DNA from: Sphingomonas naphthae
GTDB taxonomy: Bacteria > Pseudomonadota > Alphaproteobacteria > Sphingomonadales > Sphingomonadaceae
DNA length: 64,000 nt
Reading direction: 5' to 3'
Assembly: GCF_028607085.1 (NCBI RefSeq)
Contig: NZ_CP117411.1
Coordinates: 1,488,001 to 1,552,000, forward strand
In this document: positions 8,824 through 20,518 of the stretch, piece after piece
Layout of the letters: every line of letters starts with the position of its first letter
How positions within the stretch are numbered: position 1 is the stretch's first letter
Position numbers and translations under genes: made by a program
Notes under the pieces: generated by a model
The model's database searches: none
What the model was told of the DNA's origin: nothing
The model's input: the letters and a program-made list of their open reading frames with translations, nothing else

Positions 8824-11800
8824 CGTCTTCCGGCTGGTCCTTCTTTATCGATCGTGGCGGCACCTTCACCGATGTGGTCGGGCGGAGCCCTGGGGGCGCG
8901 ATCGTCACCGCCAAACTGCTGTCCGAAGATCCTGACCGCTACGCCGATGCGGCGGTGGAGGGCATTCGCCGACTGGCGGGCGACGCGCCGGTCGCGGTGG
9001 TCAAGATGGGCACCACCGTCGCCACCAACGCCTTGCTGGAGCGCGACGGCGAACCGCTGGCGCTGGCGATCACGCGCGGCCACGGCGATGCGCTGCGGAT
9101 CGGCTATCAGGCGCGGCCCGACATCTTCGCGCGCGATATCCGCCTGCCCGAGCCCTTGTATGCGCGCGTGATCGAGATCGACGAGCGGATGACCGCCGAG
9201 GGCACGGTGCTGCGCCCGCTCGACGAGGCGGCGGCGCGGGCCGGGTTGCAGGCGGCCTATGACGCGGGGCTGCGTGCGCTGGCGATCGTGCTGCTGCACG
9301 GCTGGCGCTGGACCGATCATGAGGCGCGGGTGGCGGCGATCGCGCGGGAGATCGGCTTCACGCAGGTCTCGATCAGCCATGAGGTGGCGCCGCTGGTGCG
9401 CCTCGTCGGGCGGGGCGACACGACGGTGGTGGACGCTTATCTGTCGCCGGTGCTGCGCCGCTATGTCGATCGCGTGGCGGGGGCGCTGGGCGCGGGGACG
9501 CGGCTGTTGTTCATGCAATCTAGCGGCGGGCTGACCGAGGCGTCGGCGTTTCGCGGCAAGGATGCGATCCTGTCCGGCCCGGCGGGCGGCATCGTCGGCA
9601 TGGCGCGCACCGCCGCCGAGTCCGGCGAGGAGAGGCTGATCGGCTTCGACATGGGCGGCACCTCGACCGACGTGTCGCATCATGCCGGCGCCTATGAGCG
9701 GACCGGCGACACGATGGTGGCGGGCGTGCGGGTGCGGGCGCCGATGTTGCAGATCCATACCGTCGCGGCGGGCGGCGGATCGATCTGCCGCTTCGATGGC
9801 GCGCGGCTGAGGGTCGGGCCGGAGAGCGCCGGGGCGGTGCCGGGGCCGGCCTGCTACCGGCGCGGCGGGCCGCTGACGGTGACCGACTGCAACGTCGCGC
9901 TCGGCCGCATCCTGCCGGATCATTTCCCTACACTGTTCGGGCCGATGGGCGACCAGCCGATCGACGTGGGCGCGGCCCGTGCGCGGCTCGCCGAGATCGT
10001 CGAGGCCATGGGCGGCACTATGGCGATCGAGGCGCTGGCCGAGGGCTTCCTCGCCATCGCGGTCGACAATATGGCGCGCGCCATTCGCCGGATCTCGGTC
10101 GAGCGCGGGCATGACGTGACCCGCTACACGCTCGTCTGCTTCGGCGGGGCGGGCGGGCAGCATGCCTGCAAGGTGGCCGACGCGCTCGGGATGGGCAGGG
10201 TGATGATCCACCCGCTGGCCGGCATCCTCTCGGCCTATGGCATGGGCCTCGCCGACATGACCGCGCTGAGGGAGCGGACGCTGGGCGTGGCGCCGGACGA
10301 CCGCCAGGTGGCGGAAACGCTCGACCTGCTGGCAGCCGAGGCGTCGGCGGCACTGGCGGCGCAGGGCGTGGCCGCGCCCGAGACGGTACGCCGCGTGGCG
10401 CTGCGCTATGCCGGCAGCGACAGCGCGATCGAGGTGGCGGCCGACAGCCCGGCGGCCATGCAGGCGGCCTTCGAGGAGGCCCACCGCCGCCGCTTCGGCT
10501 ATGTTTCGCCGGATGCGGCGTTGATCGCCGAGACGGCGGTGGTCGAGGCGATCGGCCGGGCGGAAGCGCTCAGCCTGCCGCCGCCGCGCGCTGGTGGCGC
10601 GGCGGAACTGTCGCCGGGCGTGTTCGATCGGGCGGGATTGCCGGTCGGCTGGTCGGCCGAGGGGCCGGCGATGATCGTCGATCCCTCCGCCACCACGCTC
10701 GTCGATCCGGGCTGGCGGGCGACAGTGGACGCCCATGGCAATCTGATGCTCGATCGCATCGCCCCGCGCGCGGCCGTGGCGGCGGGGGCATCGGTCGATC
10801 CGGTGCGGCTGGAGCTGTTCGCCAATCTTTTCATGAGCATCGCCGAGGAGATGGGTACGGCGTTGCAGGCGACCGCCTCGTCGGTGAACATCCGCGAGCG
10901 GCTCGATTTCTCTTGCGCGCTGTTCGACCGGACGGGCGCCCTCATCGCCAACGCGCCGCATATCCCGGTGCATCTGGGATCGATGGGAGAGAGTATCCGC
11001 ACCATCATCGCCGATCGCGGGCCGGGCGAGGACGGTCGGTTGAACGACGGGCGGGGGATGCGGCCGGGCGACGCCTATATGCTCAACGACCCTTATCATG
11101 GCGGCACGCATCTGCCCGACATCACCGTCATCATGCCGGTGTTCGCGGAGGGCGATGATGCCGAGCCGGCGTGGTTCGTGGCGGCGCGCGGGCATCATGC
11201 CGATGTCGGCGGGATTGCGCCCGGATCGATGCCGCCCGGCAGCAGCCGGATCGAGGAGGAGGGCGTGCTGATCGCCGACCACCTGCTCGTCGACACGGGG
11301 CGGCTGTGCGAGGCGGAGACGCGCGCGCTGTTCGCCTCCGGCCCATGGCCGGCGCGCGATCCGGATCGCAACATGGCCGATCTTGCCGCGCAGATCGCCG
11401 CCTGCCGGCGCGGCGCCGACGCGCTGGCGGCGGTGGCGAGCGAGCAGGGCCGCGACACGGTCGATGCCTATATGGGCCATGTCCTCGATCATGCCGACCG
11501 CGCCGTCCGGCAATTGCTGGCGGGGCTGGAGGATGGGCATTTCCTTTATGGCATGGACGATGGCGCCGCGATCGAGGTGGCGATCAGCGTCGATCGCGCG
11601 GCGGGCACGGCCGAGATCGACTTCACCGGCACGTCCGGCCAGCATCCTGGCAATTTCAACGCGCCTTATTCGATCTGCCGCGCCGCGACGCTCTATGTGT
11701 TGCGCACCCTGATCGATGACACGATCCCGATGAACGATGGGTGCCTGCGGCCTGTCACCCTGATCGTGCCGGAGGGATCGATGCTCCGCCCTGGCCCCGG

Positions 11801-12359
11801 CGCGGCGGTGGTGGCGGGCAATGTCGAGACCAGCCAGGTGGTGACCGATGCCTTGTTCGCCGCAACCGGGCGGCTGGCGCCCTCGCAGGGCACGATGAAC
11901 AATTTCACCTTCGGCGATGCGACCCGCCAATATTATGAGACGATCGCGGGCGGCGCGGGGGCGGGGCCGGGGCATGACGGGGCGAGCGCGGTGCAGACGC
12001 ACATGACCAACAGCCGCCTGACCGACCCCGAGATATTGGAGACGCGCTTCCCGGTGCTGCTGGAGCGCTTCGCGATCCGCGCCGGTTCGGGCGGGGCGGG
12101 GCGCTGGCACGGCGGCGACGGGGTCGAGCGCCACATCCGCTTTCGTGAGCCGATGGAGGCCGGCATCCTCGCCAACCGCCGGATCGTGCCGCCCGCCGGC
12201 ATCGCGGGTGGCGGCGACGCGGCGCCGGGCGTCAACCGCGTGGTCCGCGCTGACGGGCGGGAGGAGGCGCTGGCCTCCTGCGCGTCCGTCGCGATGGCGC
12301 CGGGAGACCTGTTCGTGATCGAGACGCCGGGCGGCGGCGGCTTCGGGGTGGCGGAATGA
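8820..12359 (+). CDS. 5-oxoprolinase / hydantoinase A-B fusion
   Basis: ATP-dependent amidohydrolase, 1179 residues, with HyuA (residues about 5-650) and HyuB (about 655-1175) fused. HyuA begins [14 protein letters not shown], with [14 protein letters not shown] near 62 and [16 protein letters not shown] near 277. HyuB begins [20 protein letters not shown]. Fused 5-oxoprolinases are usually about 1200-1290 residues. The GTG start at 8820 overlaps the previous stop by GTGA; a longer frame upstream is a shadow of the ferredoxin-like gene. The next genes encode DUF969/DUF979, families linked with 5-oxoproline transport, which favours 5-oxoproline (pyroglutamate) as substrate over hydantoins. Confidence 0.93.
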   Translation: MTSSGWSFFIDRGGTFTDVVGRSPGGAIVTAKLLSEDPDRYADAAVEGIRRLAGDAPVAVVKMGTTVATNALLERDGEPLALAITRGHGDALRIGYQARPDIFARDIRLPEPLYARVIEIDERMTAEGTVLRPLDEAAARAGLQAAYDAGLRALAIVLLHGWRWTDHEARVAAIAREIGFTQVSISHEVAPLVRLVGRGDTTVVDAYLSPVLRRYVDRVAGALGAGTRLLFMQSSGGLTEASAFRGKDAILSGPAGGIVGMARTAAESGEERLIGFDMGGTSTDVSHHAGAYERTGDTMVAGVRVRAPMLQIHTVAAGGGSICRFDGARLRVGPESAGAVPGPACYRRGGPLTVTDCNVALGRILPDHFPTLFGPMGDQPIDVGAARARLAEIVEAMGGTMAIEALAEGFLAIAVDNMARAIRRISVERGHDVTRYTLVCFGGAGGQHACKVADALGMGRVMIHPLAGILSAYGMGLADMTALRERTLGVAPDDRQVAETLDLLAAEASAALAAQGVAAPETVRRVALRYAGSDSAIEVAADSPAAMQAAFEEAHRRRFGYVSPDAALIAETAVVEAIGRAEALSLPPPRAGGAAELSPGVFDRAGLPVGWSAEGPAMIVDPSATTLVDPGWRATVDAHGNLMLDRIAPRAAVAAGASVDPVRLELFANLFMSIAEEMGTALQATASSVNIRERLDFSCALFDRTGALIANAPHIPVHLGSMGESIRTIIADRGPGEDGRLNDGRGMRPGDAYMLNDPYHGGTHLPDITVIMPVFAEGDDAEPAWFVAARGHHADVGGIAPGSMPPGSSRIEEEGVLIADHLLVDTGRLCEAETRALFASGPWPARDPDRNMADLAAQIAACRRGADALAAVASEQGRDTVDAYMGHVLDHADRAVRQLLAGLEDGHFLYGMDDGAAIEVAISVDRAAGTAEIDFTGTSGQHPGNFNAPYSICRAATLYVLRTLIDDTIPMNDGCLRPVTLIVPEGSMLRPGPGAAVVAGNVETSQVVTDALFAATGRLAPSQGTMNNFTFGDATRQYYETIAGGAGAGPGHDGASAVQTHMTNSRLTDPEILETRFPVLLERFAIRAGSGGAGRWHGGDGVERHIRFREPMEAGILANRRIVPPAGIAGGGDAAPGVNRVVRADGREEALASCASVAMAPGDLFVIETPGGGGFGVAE

Positions 12360-13021
12360 GCGGCGCACTCGTCCTGATCGGCATCGTCGTGCTCGTCGGC
12401 GGGCTGATGCTGCGGCTCAACACGCTGCTGGTGGTGATGGCGGCCGCGCTGGCGACGGGGCTGGCCGGCGGGCTGGGGCTGGAGGGCACGATCCGCGCCT
12501 TCGGCAAGGCGTTCAACGACAATCGCTACGTGACGATCATCTGGATCGTGCTGCCGGTGATCGGCCTGCTCGAGCGCTTCGGGCTGCAACAGCGGGCGAA
12601 GATGCTGATCGCCGGGCTGCGTGGGGCGACGACGGCACGCATCCTGATCGCCTATCTCGCGCTCCGCCAGATCCTCGCCGCGCTGGGGCTTACTTCGGTC
12701 GCGGGCCATCCGCAGACGGTGCGTCCGCTGGTGGCACCGATGGCCGAGGCGGCGGCGGAGCGCGACGGCGGCCCGCTCGACGACGCCAAGCGCGACACGG
12801 TGCGGGCCTATGCGGCGGCGACCGACAATGTCGGGCTGTTCTTCGGCGAGGATATCTTCCTCGCCATCGCCTCGATCCTGCTCATCAAGGGCTTCCTCGA
12901 GCAGAACGGCATCGTGCTTCAGCCGTTCGAGCTGTCGGTATGGGCGATCCCGACGGCGATCTGCGCCTTCGTCATCCACGCGGGGCGCTTGTGGTGGCTC
13001 GGGCGGAGGCTGAAGCGTTGA
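12356..13021 (+). CDS. DUF969 membrane protein, predicted 5-oxoproline transporter subunit
   Basis: A 221-residue integral membrane protein, beginning [19 protein letters not shown] with several further hydrophobic segments (for example [18 protein letters not shown]). The DUF969 family is paired with DUF979, and the pair is regarded as a 5-oxoproline transporter. The ATGA overlap with the oxoprolinase upstream and the TTGA overlap with DUF979 downstream show tight coupling. It is predicted to sit in the inner membrane. The transport direction and energy source are not visible. Confidence 0.88.
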   Translation: MSGALVLIGIVVLVGGLMLRLNTLLVVMAAALATGLAGGLGLEGTIRAFGKAFNDNRYVTIIWIVLPVIGLLERFGLQQRAKMLIAGLRGATTARILIAYLALRQILAALGLTSVAGHPQTVRPLVAPMAEAAAERDGGPLDDAKRDTVRAYAAATDNVGLFFGEDIFLAIASILLIKGFLEQNGIVLQPFELSVWAIPTAICAFVIHAGRLWWLGRRLKR

Positions 13022-13956
13022 TTACGCTCGCCTGGCTCTATGCGCTGGGGGGCGCGATGTTCGCGGCCTATGCGCTGTTCACGCTGGCCGATGCGCGCCA
13101 TCCGAAGCGCTGGGGCACGGCCGCCTTCTGGGGGCTGCTGGCGGCGAGCTTCCTGAGCGGCGACCGGTTCGGCGATCTCGGCAACGGCATCCTCGTGCTG
13201 GCGCTGGTGGCGCTGGCCGGGCTGGGCCTAACCGGCCGCTCCGATCCGCCGACGACGAGCACCACCGAACGGGAGGCCAGCGCCGCGCGGCGCGGCAACC
13301 GCCTGTTCCTGCCCGCGCTGGTGATCCCCGCGACGGCGCTGCTCGGCACCCTGCTGCTCAAGCGCCTGCCCTTGTTCGAGGCCAAGAACATCACCCTGAT
13401 CTCGCTCGGGCTCGGCGTATTGCTGGCGCTGGGGGCGATCCTGCTGTGGCTGCGCCCGCCCGCCCGCGCACCGCTCGACGAAGGGCGCAGGCTCACCGAC
13501 GCGGTCGGCTGGGCGGTGGTGATGCCCCAGATGCTGGCGGCGCTGGGCGCGGTGTTCGCGCTGGCGGGCGTCGGCGATGTCGTCGGGCAAGCGGCGGCCT
13601 ACGCGATCCCCGCCGAGGGGACGTTCGTCGCGACCGCCATATTCGCGCTCGGCATGGCGGGCTTCACGATCGTGATGGGCAATGCCTTCGCCGCCTTCCC
13701 GGTGATGATGGCGGCGGTCGGCCTGCCGGTCCTGGTGCGGCTGCATGGCGGCGATCCGGCGGTGGTGGCGGCGGTGGGGATGCTCGCCGGCTTCTGCGGC
13801 ACGCTCCTGTCGCCGATGGCGGCCAATTTCAACATCGTGCCGGCGGTGCTGCTCGACCTGAAGGACCGCCACGGCGTGATCCGCGCGCAGGCGGGCACCG
13901 CGCTGCCGCTGCTGCTGGCCAATATCCTCATCATCTGGTGGTGCGCCTTTCCATGA
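13018..13956 (+). CDS. DUF979 membrane protein, predicted 5-oxoproline transporter subunit
   Basis: A 312-residue polytopic membrane protein with many hydrophobic segments, beginning [20 protein letters not shown], and conserved-looking loops such as GNAFAAFPVMMAAVGLPVL and GFCGTLLSPMAANFNIVPA. It is the partner of DUF969. The TTG at 13018 was chosen as start because it gives a TTGA overlap with the DUF969 stop and starts right before the first membrane helix; a longer frame from 12940 lies inside DUF969. It overlaps DUF2891 by ATGA. Confidence 0.88.
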   Translation: MITLAWLYALGGAMFAAYALFTLADARHPKRWGTAAFWGLLAASFLSGDRFGDLGNGILVLALVALAGLGLTGRSDPPTTSTTEREASAARRGNRLFLPALVIPATALLGTLLLKRLPLFEAKNITLISLGLGVLLALGAILLWLRPPARAPLDEGRRLTDAVGWAVVMPQMLAALGAVFALAGVGDVVGQAAAYAIPAEGTFVATAIFALGMAGFTIVMGNAFAAFPVMMAAVGLPVLVRLHGGDPAVVAAVGMLAGFCGTLLSPMAANFNIVPAVLLDLKDRHGVIRAQAGTALPLLLANILIIWWCAFP

Positions 13957-14927
13957 CCCCCGACATCGCCGCCCGCTTCGCGCGCATCGCGCTCGGCCAC
14001 CTCACCCGCGAATATCCGCACAAGCTGGATCATGTGCTGACCGGCGACGCCGATGCCGAGACGCCGCGCGCGCTCCACCCGATCTTCTTCGGCAGCTTCG
14101 ACTGGCATAGCTGCGTCCATGGCTATTGGATGATCCTGACGCTGCTGCACCGCTTCCCCGACATGGCGGGCGGAGAGGCGGTGGCGGCGCTGGCCGACAC
14201 GATGCTGACGCCCGACAAGGTCGCGGCGGAGGTCGCCTATGTCGCCCGGCCCTCCTCGGCCGGGTTCGAGCGGCCCTATGGCTGGGCCTGGGCGCTGGCG
14301 CTGCATGGCGCGGCGGCGCGGCATGAGGGGCGCGGCTGGGGAGCGGCGCTGGAACCGCTGGCGCGTGCCTTCGCCGATCGCTTCACCGCCTTCCTGCCGA
14401 AACAGACCTATCCGATCCGCACCGGCACCCATTTCAACACCGCCTTCGCCCTGATCCTCGCGCTCGACTGGGCCGAGACGCACGATGCGGCGCTGGCCGC
14501 GCTGATCCGGTCGCGGGCGACCGATTACTACGCCACCGACCGCGATTGCCCGGCGTGGGAGCCGGGCGGCGACGAATTCCTGTCGGGCGCCTTGTGCGAG
14601 GCGCTACTGATGCGCCGCGTGCTGGGCGCGGCCGAGGGGCGGGCCTGGTTCGCCGCCTTCCTCCCGCGCCTCGGCGAAGGCCAGCCCGCGACCCTGCTGA
14701 CCCCGGCCTTCGTCAGCGACCGCACCGACGGCAAGATCGCGCATCTCGACGGGCTCAACCTCAGCCGGGCGTGGTGCTGGCGGGGGCTGGCGGACTGGCT
14801 GCCGGAGGGGATGGCGGGGGAGGTGGCGGAGCGCCATCTGGCGGCCGCGCTGCCCCATGTCGCGGGCGATTATATGGGCGAACATTGGCTCGCCACCTTC
14901 GCGACGCTGGCGCTGTCGTCATACTGA
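13953..14927 (+). CDS. DUF2891 family protein
   Basis: A 324-residue soluble protein with the family-like aromatic/histidine block HPIFFGSFDWHSCVHGYWM near residue 48-66 and later FERPYGWAWALALH and GTHFNTAFALILALDW. The helical, tryptophan-rich layout recalls alpha/alpha-barrel enzymes. Its activity is not established. DUF2891 genes are often found beside DUF969/DUF979 and pyroglutamyl peptidase genes, which fits this operon. The ATG at 13953 overlaps the DUF979 stop. It is the last gene of the operon, converging on groEL. Confidence 0.85.
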   Translation: MTPDIAARFARIALGHLTREYPHKLDHVLTGDADAETPRALHPIFFGSFDWHSCVHGYWMILTLLHRFPDMAGGEAVAALADTMLTPDKVAAEVAYVARPSSAGFERPYGWAWALALHGAAARHEGRGWGAALEPLARAFADRFTAFLPKQTYPIRTGTHFNTAFALILALDWAETHDAALAALIRSRATDYYATDRDCPAWEPGGDEFLSGALCEALLMRRVLGAAEGRAWFAAFLPRLGEGQPATLLTPAFVSDRTDGKIAHLDGLNLSRAWCWRGLADWLPEGMAGEVAERHLAAALPHVAGDYMGEHWLATFATLALSSY

Positions 14928-14950
14928 CGAGGTCATTTGCGCCGGGGCAC

Positions 14951-14982
14951 AAAAAAGGGCCGGAGGATTGCTCCCCCGGCCC
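14951..14982 (-). terminator. Rho-independent terminator of groEL
   Basis: On the minus strand a GC-rich stem (GGGCCGG with CCGGCCC, extended past one mismatch) is followed by six T. It lies about 30 bases beyond the groEL stop. Confidence 0.88.
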
Positions 14983-15010
14983 CGTTCCGTCGTTCGGTGG
15001 TCGGTCGGAC

Positions 15011-16748
<1,738 letters not shown>

Positions 16749-16758
16749 GATCAGTGGA

Positions 16759-17046
16759 TCAGCCGACGATCCCCAGGATGTCGCTTTCCTTCATGATCAG
16801 CAGATCCTCGCCACCGATCTTCACCTCGGTGCCGGACCATTTGCCGAACAGGATCTTGTCGCCGGCCTTCACGTCCAGCGGGGTGACCTTGCCGTCCTCG
16901 GCCTTCGTGCCGGAGCCCACGGCGACGACTTCGCCTTCCTGCGGCTTTTCCTTGGCGGAATCGGGGATGATGATCCCACCGGCCGTCTTGGTATCGGCCT
17001 CGATGCGCTTGACGAGCACGCGATCGTGCAGCGGTCGGAAACCCAT
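16759..17046 (-). CDS. groS: 10 kDa co-chaperonin GroES
   Basis: The lid of the GroEL cage, 95 residues. It has [14 protein letters not shown] at the start, the mobile-loop region [15 protein letters not shown], and the closing [17 protein letters not shown]. The start at 17046 is preceded by GAAGGGA at good spacing; the longer frame upstream runs into the CIRCE region and is not a start. It is transcribed with groEL and controlled by the CIRCE element upstream. Confidence 0.98.
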   Translation of the reverse strand: MGFRPLHDRVLVKRIEADTKTAGGIIIPDSAKEKPQEGEVVAVGSGTKAEDGKVTPLDVKAGDKILFGKWSGTEVKIGGEDLLIMKESDILGIVG

Positions 17047-17120
17047 GTGATGTCCCTTCTGCTTGACGAACAAGGGCATCGGCCGGATTTTCCCGCCTCC
17101 CCCATCCATCCTGTGATCTG

Positions 17121-17147
17121 TTGGCACTCCCGGTTTGCGAGTGCCAG
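17121..17147 (-). promoter_or_regulatory. CIRCE operator (HrcA binding site) for groES-groEL
   Basis: TTGGCACTC, nine bases, GAGTGCCAG: the classic nine-base inverted repeat with a nine-base spacer, differing little from the consensus TTAGCACTC-N9-GAGTGCTAA. It lies about 75 bases upstream of the groES start. By established knowledge HrcA binds here and represses in the absence of heat stress. hrcA itself is not in the window. Confidence 0.95.
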
Positions 17148-17242
17148 CGGTCATATGTGCCCGGTGCGCATGCCTGTCAAGGCGATGCCGGGGCAGGGCG
17201 GGCGCGCTTTGCGGTGCGACGATCCCAGCCTGTCGCACGCCC

Positions 17243-17297
17243 GTGACGCCGCCGTGTCGCCCGCGTGACGCCCCCGTGAAAATCCTGTGACGCCGCG
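17243..17297 (+). promoter_or_regulatory. Five 11-base-phased direct repeats upstream of sppA
   Basis: GTGACGCC occurs at 17243, 17265 and 17287, exactly 22 bases apart; GTGTCGCC at 17254 and GTGAAAAT at 17276 fill the intermediate 11-base steps. Five units in one helical phase, 84 bases before the sppA start, look like an array for a response regulator of the OmpR/PhoB type. The regulator is unknown. The array could also serve the divergent groES promoter about 200 bases away. Confidence 0.55.
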
Positions 17298-17380
17298 CGG
17301 ATATGGCCTGTTCTTTCGCGCCGAGAAAGCCGCTAGACGTGCCTCAAGCCGCTTTCCGCGGTGGTTGGGGATCGACGGAC

Positions 17381-19255
17381 ATGAAGGTCGTGCGCGGCAT
17401 CTGGAAGCTGCTGGTGGGCATCAAGGACGCGCTCGTCCTGCTCGCGATGCTGCTGTTCTTCGGGCTGCTCTACGCGCTGCTGTCGGTGCGGCCGACCCCG
17501 CAGGTGCCCACCGCCGGCGCGCTGACGATCGCGCTGGATGGCGCGCTGGTCGAGCAGCCGGGCGATGTCGATCCGCTCGAACTGGTCAGCGGCGGCGCGC
17601 CGGGCCTGCGCGAGTACAAGCTGCGCGATCTGGTGCGCGGGCTGCGCGCGGCGGCAACCGATACGCGGGTGAAGGCGGTGGTCCTCGATCTCGATCGCTT
17701 CTCCGGCGGCGGGCAGGCGACGATCGGCGAGGCAACCGACGCGCTCGATGCGGTGCGCCGCGCTGGCAAGCCGGTACTGGCCTATGCCACCGGCTATGTC
17801 GACGACGGCTATCAGCTCGCGTCGCACGCCAGCGAAATCTGGCTCAATCCCTATGGCGCGGTGTTCATCGCCGGGCCGGGCGGGCAGCGCCTTTATTACA
17901 AGGGCCTGCTCGACAAGATCGGCGTGACGACCCATGTCTATCGCGTCGGCACCTTCAAGTCGGCGGTCGAGCCCTATATCCGCACCGATCAGTCGCCCGA
18001 GGCGCGCGCCGCCAATCAGGCGCTGGCCGATGCCCTGTGGGCGACGTGGCTCGATGGCGTGAAGCAGGCGCGGCCCAAGGCCAATGTCGCGGCCTATGCC
18101 GCCGCCCCCGGCGCCGCGATCGACGCGGCGGGCGGGCGCATCGCCGATGCCGCGCTGAAGGCGGGTCTGGTGGACAAGCTGGGCGACCGCACCGCCTTCA
18201 ACCGCCGCGTCGTGCAACTGGCGGGCGCGGACGAGACCGACAAGACTCCCGGCGCCTATCGCTCGATCAAATACGACAGCTGGCTTTCGGCCAACCCGGA
18301 GAAATCGACCGGCGACCAGATCGGCGTGCTCACCATCGCCGGCGAGATCAGCGACGGCCGCGCCCCCGCCGGCAGCGCGGGCGGCGAGACCATCTCGCGC
18401 CTGCTGCTGGAGGAACTCGGCAAGAAGCGCATCAAGGCGCTGGTCGTCCGCGTGGACAGCCCCGGCGGCGCCGTGACGGGCGGCGAGAAGATCCGCCAGG
18501 CCATCTTGGAGGCCAAGGCGCAGAAGCTGCCTGTGGTGGTCTCGATGGGGTCGGTCGCGGCCTCGGGCGGCTATTGGGTGTCGACGCCCGCCGACCGCAT
18601 CTTCGCCTCGCCCTCCACCATCACCGGATCGATCGGCGTGTTCGGGCTGCTGCCCACCTTCCAGGGCTCGCTCGAAAAGCTCGGCCTCTCGGCGGACGGC
18701 GTGAAGACCACGCCGCTGTCGGGCCAGCCCGACGTCTATCACGGCACCAGCCCCGAATTCGACGCGCTGATGCAGCGCGGCGTGGAGGATATCTACCGCC
18801 GCTTCACCGCCCTCGTCGCCGCCTCGCGCAAACTGCCCGTGGAGAAGGTGGACGAAATCGGCCAGGGCCGCGTCTGGGCCGGCGGCACCGCGCGCCAGAT
18901 CGGTCTGGTCGATCAGTTCGGCACGCTCGACGACGCCATCGGCGACGCCGCCCGCCGCGCGAAGCTCGATCCCGCCAAGGTCCGCCCGCGCTTCATCGAG
19001 CGCGAGCCTAACGCCTACAAGAAGCTCGTCCGCGACCTGCTGGCCCCCTCGCGCGACGGCGGATCGTCGGATGCCTTCACCCGCATGGCCGGCCGCCCGG
19101 ATGCGCTGCTGGCGCAGGCCATCGGCGAGGCCCGCCAGATCGCGGCAGGCCCGGCGATCCAGGCGCGTTGTCTGGAATGCGGCGGGGCACGGGTGGCGGC
19201 CTCACCGCGCGACGCGGGCTGGGCGGCGCTGCTGATGGCGAAGCTGGGGCTGTAA
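17381..19255 (+). CDS. sppA: Signal peptide peptidase SppA, 67K type
   Basis: Inner-membrane serine/lysine protease that degrades cleaved signal peptides. At 624 residues it is the long, two-domain form (E. coli is about 618). One N-terminal membrane helix is visible (LVLLAMLLFFGLLYALLSV, residues about 15-35). The N-terminal half carries the probable general-base lysine in YRVGTFKSAVEPY. The C-terminal half carries VRVDSPGGAVTGGEKI and the nucleophile region SMGSVAASGGYWVS. ATG 17381 was chosen because the membrane helix then lies near the N-terminus; a longer frame begins at 17303. An 11-base repeat array lies upstream. Confidence 0.94.
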   Translation: MKVVRGIWKLLVGIKDALVLLAMLLFFGLLYALLSVRPTPQVPTAGALTIALDGALVEQPGDVDPLELVSGGAPGLREYKLRDLVRGLRAAATDTRVKAVVLDLDRFSGGGQATIGEATDALDAVRRAGKPVLAYATGYVDDGYQLASHASEIWLNPYGAVFIAGPGGQRLYYKGLLDKIGVTTHVYRVGTFKSAVEPYIRTDQSPEARAANQALADALWATWLDGVKQARPKANVAAYAAAPGAAIDAAGGRIADAALKAGLVDKLGDRTAFNRRVVQLAGADETDKTPGAYRSIKYDSWLSANPEKSTGDQIGVLTIAGEISDGRAPAGSAGGETISRLLLEELGKKRIKALVVRVDSPGGAVTGGEKIRQAILEAKAQKLPVVVSMGSVAASGGYWVSTPADRIFASPSTITGSIGVFGLLPTFQGSLEKLGLSADGVKTTPLSGQPDVYHGTSPEFDALMQRGVEDIYRRFTALVAASRKLPVEKVDEIGQGRVWAGGTARQIGLVDQFGTLDDAIGDAARRAKLDPAKVRPRFIEREPNAYKKLVRDLLAPSRDGGSSDAFTRMAGRPDALLAQAIGEARQIAAGPAIQARCLECGGARVAASPRDAGWAALLMAKLGL

Positions 19256-19269
19256 TGTGCCGTGCTCCT

Positions 19270-19289
19270 GCTCCTGCTTCCGCAGGAGC
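19270..19289. repeat. Short palindrome, GCTCCTGC family
   Basis: GCTCCTGC, a four-base loop, GCAGGAGC, between the convergent sppA and glycosyltransferase genes. The same palindrome occurs twice at 29326-29399. It may act as a bidirectional terminator. Confidence 0.8.
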
Positions 19290-19300
19290 ACGGCGGCGCC

Positions 19301-20455
19301 TTACCCCCGCCCGCGCTGCCGCGCGACGCGCAGGTAGCTATCGACCAGCTCCTGATTCACCCGATCCCAGCCGTAGCGCTCGCTCGCCTTGCGCCCGGCC
19401 TCGCCCGCCGCGCGGCGCGAATCGGGGTGGCGGCAGTAAAAGGCCAGCGCGTCTGCGAAGGCGGTGATGGCGCCCGGCGTCAGCAGGCGGCCGTTGACGC
19501 CCTCGCGCACCAGATTGGAACTGCCCGTCGCCCGTGCGGCCACCACCGGCAGGCCGCACGCCATCGCCTCCAGGGTGACGTTGCCGAACGTCTCGGTGAC
19601 CGAGGGGTTGAACAGCATGTCGCACGAGGCGACCGCGCGGGCGAGATCCTCGCCCTTCTGGAAGCCGGTGAAGATCGCCTGCGGCAGCCGCTTCTCGAAC
19701 CATTCGCGCGCCGGCCCGTCGCCGATCACGACCACGCGGTGGCCCACCTTGCGGCGCTGAAGCTGGTCGATCGCGTCCGAAAACACGTCGAGCCCCTTTT
19801 CCATCACCAGCCGGCCGATGAAGGCGATCACCGGCTCCTCGTCCTCGATCCCGTGGATGCGCCGCCAGTCGAGGTCGCGCCGCTCGGGCGTGAAGATGTC
19901 GTCGCGATCCACCCCGCGTGACCAGATGCCGACATCGAAATTCATCCGCTGATCGCGCAGCAATTGCGCCATCGATTCCGACGGCGCGAAGATCGCGTCG
20001 CAGCGGCGATAGAAACGGCGCAGCACCGCCTCGACCAGAGGCTCCATGAAGGCGAAGCCGTAATAGCGCGGATAGGTCTCGAAGCGGGTGTGGACCGACG
20101 CCACCACCGGCACGCCGCGCTTGCGCGCGAGCGAGACGGCGCGGTGGCCGAGCAGTTCGGGGCTGGCGACGTGGAAGATCGTCGGGTCGAATTCCGCGAT
20201 ATCGCGAATCACGCGGCGCGGGATGCCGATCGGCGCGCGATATTCGGCGCGGCCCGGCAGCGGGATCGCCGGCACGCCCACCACCTTGCCCGCCGACACG
20301 AACGCCGGCGTATCCGTCTTGGGCGAATAGATGCGCACTTTCGCGCCATTGTTCAGCAGGTAGCGCACCAGCCGGTTGAGCGCCTGATTGGCGCCGTCAC
20401 GCACATAATTATAGTTGCCCGAAAAGAGAGCCAGGCGCAGGTCCGAAACGTCCAT
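19301..20455 (-). CDS. Glycosyltransferase family 4
   Basis: A GT-B fold glycosyltransferase of 384 residues. The N-terminal acceptor domain has GNYNYVRDGANQALNRLV near residue 13 and VVASVHTRFETYPRY near 125. The nucleotide-sugar domain has IAFIGRLVMEKGLDVF near 215, VVVIGDGPAREWF near 248 and the retaining-enzyme signature VTETFGNVTLEAMACGLPVV near 293, which contains the E-x7-E pair. It resembles the mannosyl- or sulfoquinovosyl-transferases acting on lipids, but donor and acceptor cannot be told. It is divergent from a ROK kinase, 64 bases apart. Confidence 0.9.
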   Translation of the reverse strand: MDVSDLRLALFSGNYNYVRDGANQALNRLVRYLLNNGAKVRIYSPKTDTPAFVSAGKVVGVPAIPLPGRAEYRAPIGIPRRVIRDIAEFDPTIFHVASPELLGHRAVSLARKRGVPVVASVHTRFETYPRYYGFAFMEPLVEAVLRRFYRRCDAIFAPSESMAQLLRDQRMNFDVGIWSRGVDRDDIFTPERRDLDWRRIHGIEDEEPVIAFIGRLVMEKGLDVFSDAIDQLQRRKVGHRVVVIGDGPAREWFEKRLPQAIFTGFQKGEDLARAVASCDMLFNPSVTETFGNVTLEAMACGLPVVAARATGSSNLVREGVNGRLLTPGAITAFADALAFYCRHPDSRRAAGEAGRKASERYGWDRVNQELVDSYLRVARQRGRG

Positions 20456-20518
20456 GGCGCGCGCCTAATCCAGCGCGCCTGAAAACGCCATGTATGGTTT
20501 TGCGGTGCGGAGAGAGCG

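Noticed and set aside
8484..12368. 1294-codon open frame on the minus strand
   Set aside because: Antisense shadow of the oxoprolinase gene; no recognisable motif and arginine-rich throughout.
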